Source of the DNA: Aquisalimonas sp. 2447
Lineage (GTDB): Bacteria > Pseudomonadota > Gammaproteobacteria > Nitrococcales > Aquisalimonadaceae
Reading direction: 5' to 3'
Assembly: GCF_012044895.1 (NCBI RefSeq)
Contig: NZ_CP050695.1
Location: 3,812,501-3,876,500, forward strand
DNA length: 64,000 nucleotides
Below are positions 44,780 to 55,469 of the stretch, piece by piece. Position numbers and translations under genes: made by a program. The notes under the pieces were generated by a model that saw nothing but the letters and a program-made list of their open reading frames with translations, did not search any database and was not told the origin of the DNA. Each line of letters opens with the position of its first letter. Position 1 is the first letter of the stretch.

Positions 44780-46720
44780 ATGGCCCATTCCACTGGAAAC
44801 AACCCGACCCTCACCGGGGCCCGATACCCGCTTGCCATTCTGGGATCCGTAAGCGCGCTGGCACTTGCAGGCTGTTTCGGCGGAAGCGGCTCGTCCGGGA
44901 ACGGGAACGATGACAACGGCGGGGGCGAATCCGATGTCTTCGTGACCTTGGACCGGCTCAGCGGGCTCGGCGTCGATGACACCCGGGACGAGCTGCTTTT
45001 CTACAGGCTCGGTGGCCCACTCGGGTCGAGCGAGGATTTTGAGTCCGGACTCCGTGCGATTGACCCCAATCACCCGCATGAGGCCCTGGAGTTCGACGTA
45101 CAGATCAGTTCCCTGCCGCGAGAGACCATGACACCGGTCATTGAGGGCGAGTGGAGTCAGGAGAACTTCGACCTGACCGGCATCGAGCGAAATCTGGTCG
45201 CCGCAATGGTCAGTGGCCTGGACGAGGACAACTTCCTGGACGGAGACAGTGTTGCGACGATCAACACCGAATCCAGCGTCGCCAACGACCCGCCTGCGGC
45301 GGTTGATCTTCATGGCGAACAGCGGTCTCTCAGCGCAGCCCTCATTGGCTTCGCGGGCATTACGCAGGCCCCGGAGAACATCGATACTGCGCAGCTTTGG
45401 GTGGGAGTCAGTGACGAAAACCTCTTTTACAACCCGGGGTTGAGTGAGGGTGACTCGGCACCCGCTGTCTCCTCGGAGAGTGCCCTCGGCAGAAGCCTGG
45501 TTCCGATTCGTGACATTGCGGACCTGGAGCCCATTGGATGGGTGGCCGTGCAACCCGATGGCAACGAAGGCACAACCCTGCAGTTCCTCGATACCGATGG
45601 ACAGCCTGTTGGCGAAATCCCTCAGGAGGGGGCGGGCACAGGGGACTTCAATGTTGCTGGTGTCTCCAGGTTCGGCGAAATCCTCCCTGATGGGTCGTAC
45701 TACCTCATGGTTGAGGATCCGGATAACGACGTCGCTGAACTACAACTCAGGCGATTCACACCTGACTCATCCGGTGGTCCGGGGAGTGTCGAGGTCGTGA
45801 CCGACGAGTCAGGAGAGGTCGTCGACATGGCGGAGGTCCTCGGTGGCGGGTTTCTTGGCGGTGCCGGGCTCCAAAGCAACCGCATCGCTTACGGCAATGA
45901 CGGCTCGCTTTTCTTCTCGGCCGAGCCGGGCTTTTTCTCCGGACTAGAGGGGAACTCGCTATACCGTGTTGAAGGCACAACCGTTGAAGTCGTGACAACG
46001 TCAGGTGATGACATCCTGGGCAGCCCGGACTCCGACGTTCTTTTCCGGGCACCGGACTCCATCATCTGGATTACCAGGGAAGGTGAAGAGGTCTGGAACG
46101 TGTCCCTCGATGGGACTGATGCCGAATTAATCGCGGACGCGGAAAGCTACCAAGAGGACATCTATGTCGCCTACGGCAGGTCGCTTGGTGGCCTTCGTGA
46201 CTTCAGCACGCCCGTGCGCGCTGCTCACGCAGACGGCTGGGTCTTCTACACGGCCGAGAGCACCTTCGACGAGGTTGCCGCCGTGATGCACAACATCGAC
46301 AGCGGCGAAGTATACGCCGTTGAGGACGCCGAGTGGGTTGGTTCCTCCAGCGACGGCTCGCTGGGCCACGCCGGCTTTCTGGGCCAGGGGCGGCTCAGTG
46401 AAGTCTTTCTCATGAAATCCGACGGGGCCGGTGCCCCAATCCTCGGTGCGGTAGACGCGGCCGATCCCCTTGCCGGTATGGTGGAACTCGGTACGTTGCC
46501 CTCGGGTACTGAAACGGTCCTGCAAGGTCACATCACCAGCCTGGGCGACAACTTCTTTGCTCAGGAAGCATTCGCCTCTGGTCCTCACCGGCTGTTCCGC
46601 GCCAACCTCGATGATGATCAAAACGGGCAAATCATCTACGTCGACGTCAACGACGAAGGATCACTGGAGTCCATCGTCAATTCGGCCTCACCGAACAGCT
46701 ACCCCGTGAGCGGGTACTGA
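44780..46720 (+). CDS. Large lipoprotein of unknown function (646 aa)
   Basis: A 646-aa lipoprotein. The signal ends in LALAGC at about residue 31, followed by a Gly/Ser/Asn/Asp tether (FGGSGSSGNGNDDNGGG) that should hold the folded part away from the outer membrane. The rest is acidic and rich in short repeats such as DGSYYLMVEDPDND and LYRVEGTTVEV, suggestive of a beta-propeller or other beta-rich fold; no family was recognised. AAGGA lies before ATG 44780. It is the first of three adjacent genes with the same N-terminal architecture. Confidence 0.65.
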   Translation: MAHSTGNNPTLTGARYPLAILGSVSALALAGCFGGSGSSGNGNDDNGGGESDVFVTLDRLSGLGVDDTRDELLFYRLGGPLGSSEDFESGLRAIDPNHPHEALEFDVQISSLPRETMTPVIEGEWSQENFDLTGIERNLVAAMVSGLDEDNFLDGDSVATINTESSVANDPPAAVDLHGEQRSLSAALIGFAGITQAPENIDTAQLWVGVSDENLFYNPGLSEGDSAPAVSSESALGRSLVPIRDIADLEPIGWVAVQPDGNEGTTLQFLDTDGQPVGEIPQEGAGTGDFNVAGVSRFGEILPDGSYYLMVEDPDNDVAELQLRRFTPDSSGGPGSVEVVTDESGEVVDMAEVLGGGFLGGAGLQSNRIAYGNDGSLFFSAEPGFFSGLEGNSLYRVEGTTVEVVTTSGDDILGSPDSDVLFRAPDSIIWITREGEEVWNVSLDGTDAELIADAESYQEDIYVAYGRSLGGLRDFSTPVRAAHADGWVFYTAESTFDEVAAVMHNIDSGEVYAVEDAEWVGSSSDGSLGHAGFLGQGRLSEVFLMKSDGAGAPILGAVDAADPLAGMVELGTLPSGTETVLQGHITSLGDNFFAQEAFASGPHRLFRANLDDDQNGQIIYVDVNDEGSLESIVNSASPNSYPVSGY

Positions 46721-46809
46721 GGCAAACACCCCCATGGCGGTAAGCGGCCCTTGCCGGATCCACCTCTCCGGCGAGAGGCCGCGCGTCCTTCCAGGCCAAG
46801 GAGTAAGTC

Positions 46810-49800
46810 ATGTTCATCAACAACAAGAACACAACCGTCGTTTCATTTCTGGGTGCCCTGGCGCTTGGCTTGGGCGGCTGTATCAGCTCGGGCGGATCGG
46901 GCTCCACCAATGGCGGCGGGGATGACTCCGAAGAAGGCCTGGATCTATCTGAGGTAAGCCTCGCGGACACCGACGGTCTGGTGCCGTTTCGTGGCGTTGA
47001 GATCGAAGGCCTGCCGGATGGCGCTTCTGCCGAGAACCTCCACGTCCACTACCGGATCAAGGGAGAGTCCATCTCCCTGCGGGCCGACAGCGATGAGGCC
47101 GTCCTGGCGCCGGTCGCCAGTTTCCGTGATGGGCCGATGGAACTTCTGGTGCCCTTGGCGAAGGCTGATGGCGCAACCATCGAAATGCGCATCACCGACG
47201 GCATCAATGATAGCGAGGTTATCACCGCCTCGATCGGAGCACTTGCATCCCGCCAGAATGGCGCCTGGGACGACTACGTCTCCGGACTCAGGGACCTAGT
47301 AGAGACAACTGCGGAGGCATACGGCCTCGATTACCCCAGTGACATTGAGACCTGGTGGAACAACCCAGGTCACACCGAGGTGCCCTACGTCTCCCTGGTG
47401 CTGGCGTACAACCTCCTGGAAGTTGACGGCGAGGAGCCGGCACTCAAGGACGTGACATTCGATGAGCAGGAACTGGAACTGATCGAGCGCATCATCCCGC
47501 ACATGGGGCTTGTCTCGGAGATGGATCGTTTCGAGAACTTTGCTGGCGAGGATCCGGAATCTCTGATTGCCGACTCGCTCAGCGAACTGGGAACGCAGAC
47601 ACTGCCGACGGTCGCTGAACTTGCTAGTGCGTCCAGCCAAGCGCAGATGGCGGCGCAGATACAGCAGCAGGGGGCTGTGCCGCAGTCCCTGAATGACAAT
47701 GTCAGCTTCGAGGATGGGTCAGCCTACATCGATGGGCTCTTCGATATCGACGGACCGGATGAGGTTCAGGACTGGATGAACCGCTACAACGCGGCCTGGC
47801 ACACGCAGCAGGCCGCGGACGCTGCATTCAAGGCGGCGGACTATACCCTCACGGCCGCGACCGTCGCCGCAGTTGTCGCCTCGGGCGGGTCAGGCACCGG
47901 CGCGGCCATTGCCGGCCGCACGGCGACCCGGGCTGCGATGAAGAAAATGATCTCGGCCGGCCAGGCCACCGCGGGTGTCACACGCCTGGGGCTCGGACTC
48001 ATCCCTTGCTGCATGCACGATGTGGATGCCGAGCTTCTGCCCGAGGACGGTACCGCAGAGATCGAAGACGGAACGAGTTCCATCGTTCGCGTTGAACGGC
48101 TCACAGCCCGCATGCAGAACGACGGTACCGACTTTGCCAAGGAGTTCCTGGAGCGCTTCCCGCTCAACAAGGTCGGCGGCGACATCTCGGGCGAAATTGC
48201 CAAGCAGGGTACGTCCTCATTCGCCAACGAAGTCGTCGTCGACGCCGGTTTCCGGGAAGTGTTCGGCCAGTTCGATGTCGACCTGTTCGATGTCAACTTC
48301 GTGTGGGAAGGCGTCGATATCTCCGGGACCCAGGCATCGGTCCCCCCGGGAGTCGACGGTGAGGCGGCAATCGACTGGGAGCTCGATGGGTTCGCTGGCG
48401 AGCCACCGACGTTCGAGCATTTCCATCCGGATAACTTCAGCTTCCCTTACGGCGATGTCCTGTTCCGATATGACCCCGAGACCTTCTTTGATCGCGAAGG
48501 CGACCTCAATCTTCTCTACACGCGACCGAGCGAGGAGTTCTACACGTTCGGTGTGTGGCATCCCCCCATCCCGGAAGATCGCAGTGAGCTGAGAGGCGTG
48601 CCCATCCGGGTCGTCTTTGATCCCGCGCGCCTTCGTGTCGACGACCCCGGAGAGGAAATAGAGTTCTCCGTCGAGGTGCGTAACGCGGAGGATGCAACCC
48701 TGGTGGATGACGGGGAGCTGGAAACAACGCCCGATCTGTCGGAGCCAGAAAACCAGGAGGACCTTGGATGGATCGAAGGCCCTCTGGATGGTCCGGACCC
48801 AGAGCAGGGCCGGTACGACTACCGTTACCACGCACCAGAGGACGATCTCAACGACTTCGAAACCATCCTGGTGGAGACCGAGGCTGACTCCAATCAGGGT
48901 GTGCGCGAAGAGATCAATGATCCGGCGCCCAGAGAGGGCAGCATGTTCATCCGTACAGACGCAGTGGAGGTTGCCGTCAGCCCGCAGCAGGTGTGTCTCG
49001 ATGAGGGCGAAACCGAAACATTCGAGGCAACGGATGCGCTGACCGGCGACGAGGTCGACGTCACATGGGAGGCTGAACATGGATCGATCAGCTCGAACGG
49101 CACGTTCACTTCCCCCGGTGCAAGCGTCGCAATCGGACTGACATCCGAGGTAACGGCCACCCTTGAGTCCGACCCCGATGTGACGGGTACGGCGAGCGTG
49201 ACCATGGAATGCAGCTGCTGGTATGACGCCGAGGTTAGCGGGGACATCGGTCAGTCTTACGGCGCGGCCAGCATGTGGGTCGACTTTGACGAGGACTCCG
49301 AAGCCATCGAGAGCATTCAACTCAGTAATGACCTGGAAGACAGCGGCCCGGCCGGGCTTGAGCTCGTGTTCGACCCACCTGTTCCCGCCGGGGCCACTGG
49401 GGACTTCGATGCCCGAACCCCACAGGGTACGTTCCGCACCACCCTGGATTTCGGGAGCGTGGATCCCACGAACCCCTTCTCAGTACCAGGTATCTGGCAG
49501 AACGTGCCGTACGGAGACGATCCGTGGGATCCAATCGGCCTGTTGTCTCTCCAGGAGAACAACATATACCCGCTCAGTGATCAGAGCGTTCCTCCGATGA
49601 CGGTCACTTTCGATCGGCACGATATGTGGGATGACACTCCGGACGGGTCAGAGCTGCTCGGCGGGGAGCGCTCCCTCGCTCTCCGGGTGACGGGCAACGT
49701 GCGTCGGCTTGGCCTGGAGTCGATCAACGACGACGAGGCGCAGGTCGTGATCATGGAATCCGGACCGATCGAGATCGATGTCGAGGGCGAATTCTGGCCG

Positions 49801-49857
49801 GGTGCAGTCGGTGTTACCTGGCCGAGTGACAGACAATACTGTTCACCGGTTCTCTGA
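46810..49857 (+). CDS. Very large lipoprotein with bacterial Ig-like domain (1015 aa)
   Basis: A 1015-aa lipoprotein. The signal ends LGLGGC (Cys24), followed by a Gly/Ser/Asn tether. Residues about 340-390 form an alanine/glycine-rich hydrophobic patch (TVAAVVASGGSGTGAAIAG) that could insert in a membrane or pack as a helical hairpin. Residues about 715-800 look like a bacterial Ig-like (Big) domain (VEVAVSPQQVCLDEGETETF, then VTWEAEHGSISSNGTFT). No enzyme motifs are visible. It follows the first lipoprotein by 89 bp and precedes the third by 129 bp that includes a perfect hairpin. Confidence 0.65.
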   Translation: MFINNKNTTVVSFLGALALGLGGCISSGGSGSTNGGGDDSEEGLDLSEVSLADTDGLVPFRGVEIEGLPDGASAENLHVHYRIKGESISLRADSDEAVLAPVASFRDGPMELLVPLAKADGATIEMRITDGINDSEVITASIGALASRQNGAWDDYVSGLRDLVETTAEAYGLDYPSDIETWWNNPGHTEVPYVSLVLAYNLLEVDGEEPALKDVTFDEQELELIERIIPHMGLVSEMDRFENFAGEDPESLIADSLSELGTQTLPTVAELASASSQAQMAAQIQQQGAVPQSLNDNVSFEDGSAYIDGLFDIDGPDEVQDWMNRYNAAWHTQQAADAAFKAADYTLTAATVAAVVASGGSGTGAAIAGRTATRAAMKKMISAGQATAGVTRLGLGLIPCCMHDVDAELLPEDGTAEIEDGTSSIVRVERLTARMQNDGTDFAKEFLERFPLNKVGGDISGEIAKQGTSSFANEVVVDAGFREVFGQFDVDLFDVNFVWEGVDISGTQASVPPGVDGEAAIDWELDGFAGEPPTFEHFHPDNFSFPYGDVLFRYDPETFFDREGDLNLLYTRPSEEFYTFGVWHPPIPEDRSELRGVPIRVVFDPARLRVDDPGEEIEFSVEVRNAEDATLVDDGELETTPDLSEPENQEDLGWIEGPLDGPDPEQGRYDYRYHAPEDDLNDFETILVETEADSNQGVREEINDPAPREGSMFIRTDAVEVAVSPQQVCLDEGETETFEATDALTGDEVDVTWEAEHGSISSNGTFTSPGASVAIGLTSEVTATLESDPDVTGTASVTMECSCWYDAEVSGDIGQSYGAASMWVDFDEDSEAIESIQLSNDLEDSGPAGLELVFDPPVPAGATGDFDARTPQGTFRTTLDFGSVDPTNPFSVPGIWQNVPYGDDPWDPIGLLSLQENNIYPLSDQSVPPMTVTFDRHDMWDDTPDGSELLGGERSLALRVTGNVRRLGLESINDDEAQVVIMESGPIEIDVEGEFWPGAVGVTWPSDRQYCSPVL

Positions 49858-49876
49858 GGTTCCGTGATTCACCAAC

Positions 49877-49909
49877 CATGTGCCCGGTGGACCCACCACC
49901 GGGCACATG
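49877..49909. terminator. Perfect 14-bp hairpin between lipoprotein genes
   Basis: Stem CATGTGCCCGGTGG/CCACCGGGCACATG with the loop ACCCA. No U-run follows, so it may attenuate or stabilise message between the second and third lipoprotein genes instead of ending it. Confidence 0.5.
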
Positions 49910-49986
49910 GGCCCGGCCCGAAGTTCTTGGCACCACTAAAAGCAATACAACCAAAAATTGATTCCGATATCCGCGAGGGCGCACTC

Positions 49987-52152
49987 ATGCTCCAACGACT
50001 CCCCCCAACTTTCTTGCTAGCGCTGTCTACCTCGTTTGCCCTGACCGGCTGTTTCGGAGGCTCGTCCAGCGGCAACGGCGACAACGGCTCCGGGAGTGGG
50101 CTCACCGCGGTTGCCGGTGAGGACATGACAGCCGAGGTGGGCGATACGATCCAACTCGACGGCAGCGACAGCATCTCGGCCAGCAATGATGAAATCGTCG
50201 AATGGCAGTGGTTCTCTTTTCCGTCCGGTTCGGCGGCCTCCATCGCGGACGAGGGTGCACCGGAAACCACGCTGACCATCGGAGCCTCCGCGGAAGGCCG
50301 GACCATTGAGGTCTTCCTGAGTGTAACCAATGCCGAGGGTGTAAATGCTCAGGATGATTTTGCAATCGAGGTCGGCGGCGATGCCCCCGGGGATGCTGAT
50401 CTGACTGACGCGGAGAAACCGCTGCTATTCTTCTCACAAGACGCGGGGCAGGAGGGTGACTATGCCCGCAAGGCGATCCACGCGGTGGATCCGGCAGATG
50501 CTCGCTCACACAGAACGGCGCAGGTGGATGCCCTCGCAACCGATAACGCCCGCACCCGGACGGACGGCAACAGCAATGCGGACCGCCGGGGTGGTAACGA
50601 GTTCGCCCCGGACCGCAACACATTGCCGCTCGGAGTGCTGGCGGTCGAGCTGACGAACGACGGCAATCTCGAGGTTGGGGAGCGCCATGCAGTGGTTTTC
50701 AACACCCCCGAAGGTGAGCTGCGCCGCGTCGACGGATTTGATGGCCTGGACGCGAGCGTGCGCCTTTCATCGGAGTCGGAGGCCCGAGTCGTCTGCGCCG
50801 CGAGGGTCATGACCGACTATACCGATGTCACCCAGTCGGTATTGGCATACCAGCTTCCGACCTTGGATGACCGCCGCTGCACGACCGACACACAGTGGTT
50901 CGCCGTGCGCCTCGACGCGTATGAGGACACCGCTCCCATCGAGCTCACGGAACCGGACACCACTCAGAGGTACATAGACGGTTTCGAAAGCGGCTTATCT
51001 CCCGAATGGGTATTCCCGCTGCGCGATGAACAGGGTGGTATCAACGAGTTGGTAGTTTATCAGGGAAACAACAACCTCTCCTGTTTCGATAGTGGCAATG
51101 GCACGGGCAGACTCTGGCGGGTTTCAGTGAGCAGCGGCGACCGCGAAACGCTGGAGCCTGCCAGCGCGTTCCCATCAACTCCACAGTTCGAAAACGATGC
51201 CATTTGCTCATTCAGAAAGCTGATTTCGCTGGATCATCAACGCCATATCGTGCAGGCATCGTTTCGGGCGGTAGGAGCACCTCGCTATGTGTTCCTTTAC
51301 GATGCTGCGGACGACCGGTTCTCCCTGATCGAGCCCAGAGGCGGCGCACCCGGCGGCCCACTTGACGTCGCAGCAACCCCGACGGGACCTGATGAGACCC
51401 TGATCGTGGACGACCGCGTGTACGTTCTCGACATTGAAGACAGCGACGCCGCTTCCGGGCGTCTGGTCGAAATCGACCCGGATCCGGCGGACGTGGACGT
51501 CCCGGACTACCAGGTGGTTGATGATGACTGGGGATCGGGCCTTGAACCCGAGAGTTTCGTCACCGACGGCCAGAACCTGGGCTGGACCTACGCGGCCGTC
51601 CAACGCACCGGAGACCCAGAGGGAACGTGGGCCGTTCGTGGATTTAACACGGACACGGGTGACGTCACCGAGTATCAGGCGAACTTGGACATCGTTCGCC
51701 CAGGCGGCCTCGACAGGACGGTATACTCGCCATCCGCACCGGTTGGCCGGATCTACTACAACCGGAACTCACCGGGTGCGGCCAGAGCACAGTCGATCAC
51801 CGACAGCACGGACAGTGAGGAGATCGCAGGCAGCATCTTCCTGAGTCAGAGTTGGGACCGGACCATCTCCGGAACCGGCGAACAGGCCGAACACATCTTC
51901 TATCTGACCAGCGGAGATCTGCTTGCGGTGGCGAATGCCACGGACTTTGCGGACGCCGAAGAGCTCGCCTCAACGCAGGTCATAACCCGCAACGCGGGCT
52001 CTGCATCGGCAGAAGGCTATGGAACGGATCTCCTGATGGGGCTGCAGCAGGGGACATCCACGCAGGTGTACTACGTCAATCCGGAAACTGCTGAATTCAG
52101 CGGGCTTTCCGCGCTTGGCGCGATAACGGCTCCCATATCGTTTCATCACTGA
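49987..52152 (+). CDS. Large lipoprotein with N-terminal PKD-like domain (721 aa)
   Basis: A 721-aa lipoprotein. The signal ends FALTGC (Cys20) and is followed by the tether FGGSSSGNGDNGSGSG. Residues about 39-127 match the PKD-like pattern (VAGEDMTAEVGDTIQLDGSD, then EWQWFSFPSGSAAS). The remaining 590 residues are acidic, beta-rich and unrecognised, with segments such as DRFSLIEPRGGAP and IFYLTSGDLLAVAN that echo the first lipoprotein of the cluster. It is probably anchored in the outer membrane and exposed to the periplasm or surface. Confidence 0.65.
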   Translation: MLQRLPPTFLLALSTSFALTGCFGGSSSGNGDNGSGSGLTAVAGEDMTAEVGDTIQLDGSDSISASNDEIVEWQWFSFPSGSAASIADEGAPETTLTIGASAEGRTIEVFLSVTNAEGVNAQDDFAIEVGGDAPGDADLTDAEKPLLFFSQDAGQEGDYARKAIHAVDPADARSHRTAQVDALATDNARTRTDGNSNADRRGGNEFAPDRNTLPLGVLAVELTNDGNLEVGERHAVVFNTPEGELRRVDGFDGLDASVRLSSESEARVVCAARVMTDYTDVTQSVLAYQLPTLDDRRCTTDTQWFAVRLDAYEDTAPIELTEPDTTQRYIDGFESGLSPEWVFPLRDEQGGINELVVYQGNNNLSCFDSGNGTGRLWRVSVSSGDRETLEPASAFPSTPQFENDAICSFRKLISLDHQRHIVQASFRAVGAPRYVFLYDAADDRFSLIEPRGGAPGGPLDVAATPTGPDETLIVDDRVYVLDIEDSDAASGRLVEIDPDPADVDVPDYQVVDDDWGSGLEPESFVTDGQNLGWTYAAVQRTGDPEGTWAVRGFNTDTGDVTEYQANLDIVRPGGLDRTVYSPSAPVGRIYYNRNSPGAARAQSITDSTDSEEIAGSIFLSQSWDRTISGTGEQAEHIFYLTSGDLLAVANATDFADAEELASTQVITRNAGSASAEGYGTDLLMGLQQGTSTQVYYVNPETAEFSGLSALGAITAPISFHH

Positions 52153-52250
52153 TTCAGCCGTGCTAACGGCACATCAGTCAGCAATGACGGCATGCGACTC
52201 TGAACCGAACCAAGGTCGGCCCCAGCCAACCGACACCCCCGGACGGGCCC

Positions 52251-53105
52251 TCAGCCCGCCCGGGTCAGTGCCGCAGCATGCCACCGCAGGTGGTCTTCGA
52301 TGAAGGTGGCGATGAAGAAGTAGGAGTGGTCGTAACCCGGCTGATGGCGCAGCTCAAGGTCCACGCCGGCGGCGCTGCAGGCCTGCTGCAGTCCCTCCGG
52401 GCGGAGCTGGCCGTCGTGCAGGAAGTTGTCGGCATCGCCCTGGTCCACCAGCAGAGGGAGATCACAGCCATGGGCGCGGATCAGCTCGCTGGCATCCCAC
52501 TGAGTCCAGGCGCTCCGGTCCTCGCCCAGGTAGCCACCAAAGGCCTTCTCGCCCCAGGGGCAGGCCACCGGGTTGGCAATGGGCGCGAAGGCGGACACGG
52601 CGGCGTAGCGCCCCGGGTTATGCAGCGCGCAGACCAGCGCGCCGTGGCCGCCCATGGAGTGCCCGCAGATAGACTCCCGGCCGTTCACCGGGAACGTCTC
52701 CCGCACCAGCGCCGGTAGCTCCTCGGTCACGTAGTCGTACATGTGATAGTGCCGGTTCCAGGGCGCGCGGGTGGCATTGATGTAGAAGCCGGCACCGGAG
52801 CCGAAGTCATAGCTGTCGTCCTCGCCGGGTAGGCCGGTATCCCGCGGGCTGGTATCCGGGCAGACGATGGCCACGCCCAGCTCGGCGGCCACCCGCTGGG
52901 CGCCCGCTTTCTGCATGAAATTCTCATCGGTGCAGGTGAGCCCGGACAACCACCAGAAGACGGGCACATCCTGCTGCTCTGCCTGCGGCGGCAGGTAGAT
53001 GGCGAAGATCATGTCGCAGCCCAGCACCCCTGATGGGTGCCGGTAGCGTTTTAGCCAGCCACCGAAGCTCTTGGTGGCGGAGACGAGTTCCACGGATGCA
53101 GCCAT
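52251..53105 (-). CDS. frmB: S-formylglutathione hydrolase
   Basis: A 284-aa cytosolic esterase-D-type enzyme that hydrolyses S-formylglutathione to formate and glutathione. The motifs are FWWLSGLTCTDENFMQKAGAQ (early), the nucleophile elbow GHSMGGHGAL, and the late PGYDHSYFFIATFIEDHL with the catalytic histidine. The order frmA then frmB (12 bp apart) is the standard formaldehyde detoxification operon. The length is normal for the family. Confidence 0.96.
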   Translation of the reverse strand: MAASVELVSATKSFGGWLKRYRHPSGVLGCDMIFAIYLPPQAEQQDVPVFWWLSGLTCTDENFMQKAGAQRVAAELGVAIVCPDTSPRDTGLPGEDDSYDFGSGAGFYINATRAPWNRHYHMYDYVTEELPALVRETFPVNGRESICGHSMGGHGALVCALHNPGRYAAVSAFAPIANPVACPWGEKAFGGYLGEDRSAWTQWDASELIRAHGCDLPLLVDQGDADNFLHDGQLRPEGLQQACSAAGVDLELRHQPGYDHSYFFIATFIEDHLRWHAAALTRAG

Positions 53106-53117
53106 GGCGGGAGCTCC

Positions 53118-54230
<1,113 letters not shown>

Positions 54231-54332
54231 TCACCTCCTCGTCGGCATCGCGGCAACGCACCGCTATGGTTGCAATCGCCTAGTGTAGAAGGCGTAACGG
54301 CCCGGGATTAGGCATCATGGCGCAATAGATTA

Positions 54333-54346
54333 TTGCTGGAGAGCAA
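54333..54346. promoter_or_regulatory. Inverted repeat overlapping the lysR ribosome site
   Basis: TTGCT-GGAG-AGCAA directly precedes the LysR start codon at 54349. It could be an operator for self-repression or a hairpin hiding the GGAG. Confidence 0.4.
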
Positions 54347-54348
54347 CA

Positions 54349-55263
54349 ATGCAGCATTGGGATCGTATCGAGGCGTTCGTCGAGGTCGTCCGGCAGGAAT
54401 CCTTTGCCGGCGCGGCGCGGCGGTTGGGGGTGTCGAGTTCCCACGTCAGCCGGCTGGTGGCACGCCTGGAGACGCAGCTCGGCACGCAGCTGCTCTACCG
54501 CACCACCCGCCAGCTCAACCTCACCGACGCGGGATCGGTGTACTTCGACCACTGCGCCCAGCTTTTCGACGGTTTCCGTGAGGCCCTGCAGTCCATCAGC
54601 GATTACCAGCGCCAGCCCACGGGGGTGCTCAAGGCCACCTGCGCCACCACCTTCGGCGAACGCTTCATCGCTCCGCTGGTAAACGACTTCCTGCTGCGCC
54701 ACCCGCAGCTGCAGGTGCACCTGGAGTTCACCAACCGCCGGGTGGACATCATCAATGAAGGCTTCGACGTGGCCATCCGCACCGGCGCCCTGCCGGACTC
54801 ATCCCTGATCGCCCGGCGCCTGTGCGCCCGGCGGGAGTACGTGGTGGGCTCGCCGGCCTACTTCCAGCGTCACGCCCGGCCGCACACCCTGGAGGAGCTG
54901 TCCGCGCACAACTGCCTGCGGGGCTCTGCCGACGAGTGGACCTTCGACACCCGGGGACAGCACCGCCACCTGCGGGTGCACGGCAACTGGCGGGGCAACT
55001 CAGGGCACGCCGTCCTGGACGCTGCCCGCAAGGGACTGGGGCTGGCGCAACTGCCCGACTACTACGTGCAGGCGGATCTGGACGCGGGCCGGCTCGTTCC
55101 GGTACTGGACGGTTTCGCCTGCACCCACACCGCTGTCTGGGTGCTCTATCCCCGCCACCGCCATTTGTCGCCGAAGGTGCGGCAGTTTGTCGATTTCCTG
55201 GTGGCCGCCATGCAGGCTGAAACGCCCGGGACTGACCGCCGGATTCCGGGGGATGCGCCATGA
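54349..55263 (+). CDS. LysR-family transcriptional regulator
   Basis: A 304-aa regulator. The N-terminal helix-turn-helix reads SFAGAARRLGVSSSHVSRLV at about residue 17-36, followed by the linker helix and a LysR substrate-binding domain (DSSLIARRLCARREYVVGSP). The HTH class (TARRLGVS..HVSR) is of the DsdC/AaeR-like group. It lies divergently next to frmA with 121 bp between, which suggests it controls formaldehyde detoxification. The inducer is unknown. Confidence 0.85.
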   Translation: MQHWDRIEAFVEVVRQESFAGAARRLGVSSSHVSRLVARLETQLGTQLLYRTTRQLNLTDAGSVYFDHCAQLFDGFREALQSISDYQRQPTGVLKATCATTFGERFIAPLVNDFLLRHPQLQVHLEFTNRRVDIINEGFDVAIRTGALPDSSLIARRLCARREYVVGSPAYFQRHARPHTLEELSAHNCLRGSADEWTFDTRGQHRHLRVHGNWRGNSGHAVLDAARKGLGLAQLPDYYVQADLDAGRLVPVLDGFACTHTAVWVLYPRHRHLSPKVRQFVDFLVAAMQAETPGTDRRIPGDAP

Positions 55264-55469
55264 CCGACACGCGCCAACAGGGTCGCGCCGCGGCCCGGAA
55301 CCGCCACCGGTCCGCCTCCGGCGCCCAAACGGCGGGTTTCGTCCAGTGGAATCAGTGCTAGGCTCAGAGACGAAGCACACGCGCTTGTTGACCGCCTGGT
55401 TCTGCAGTCTCTCGCTGCGTTCCTGAGCAGCCATTGAGCAACCCCCAAGAAAAAGAAGGACGCGCTCTG

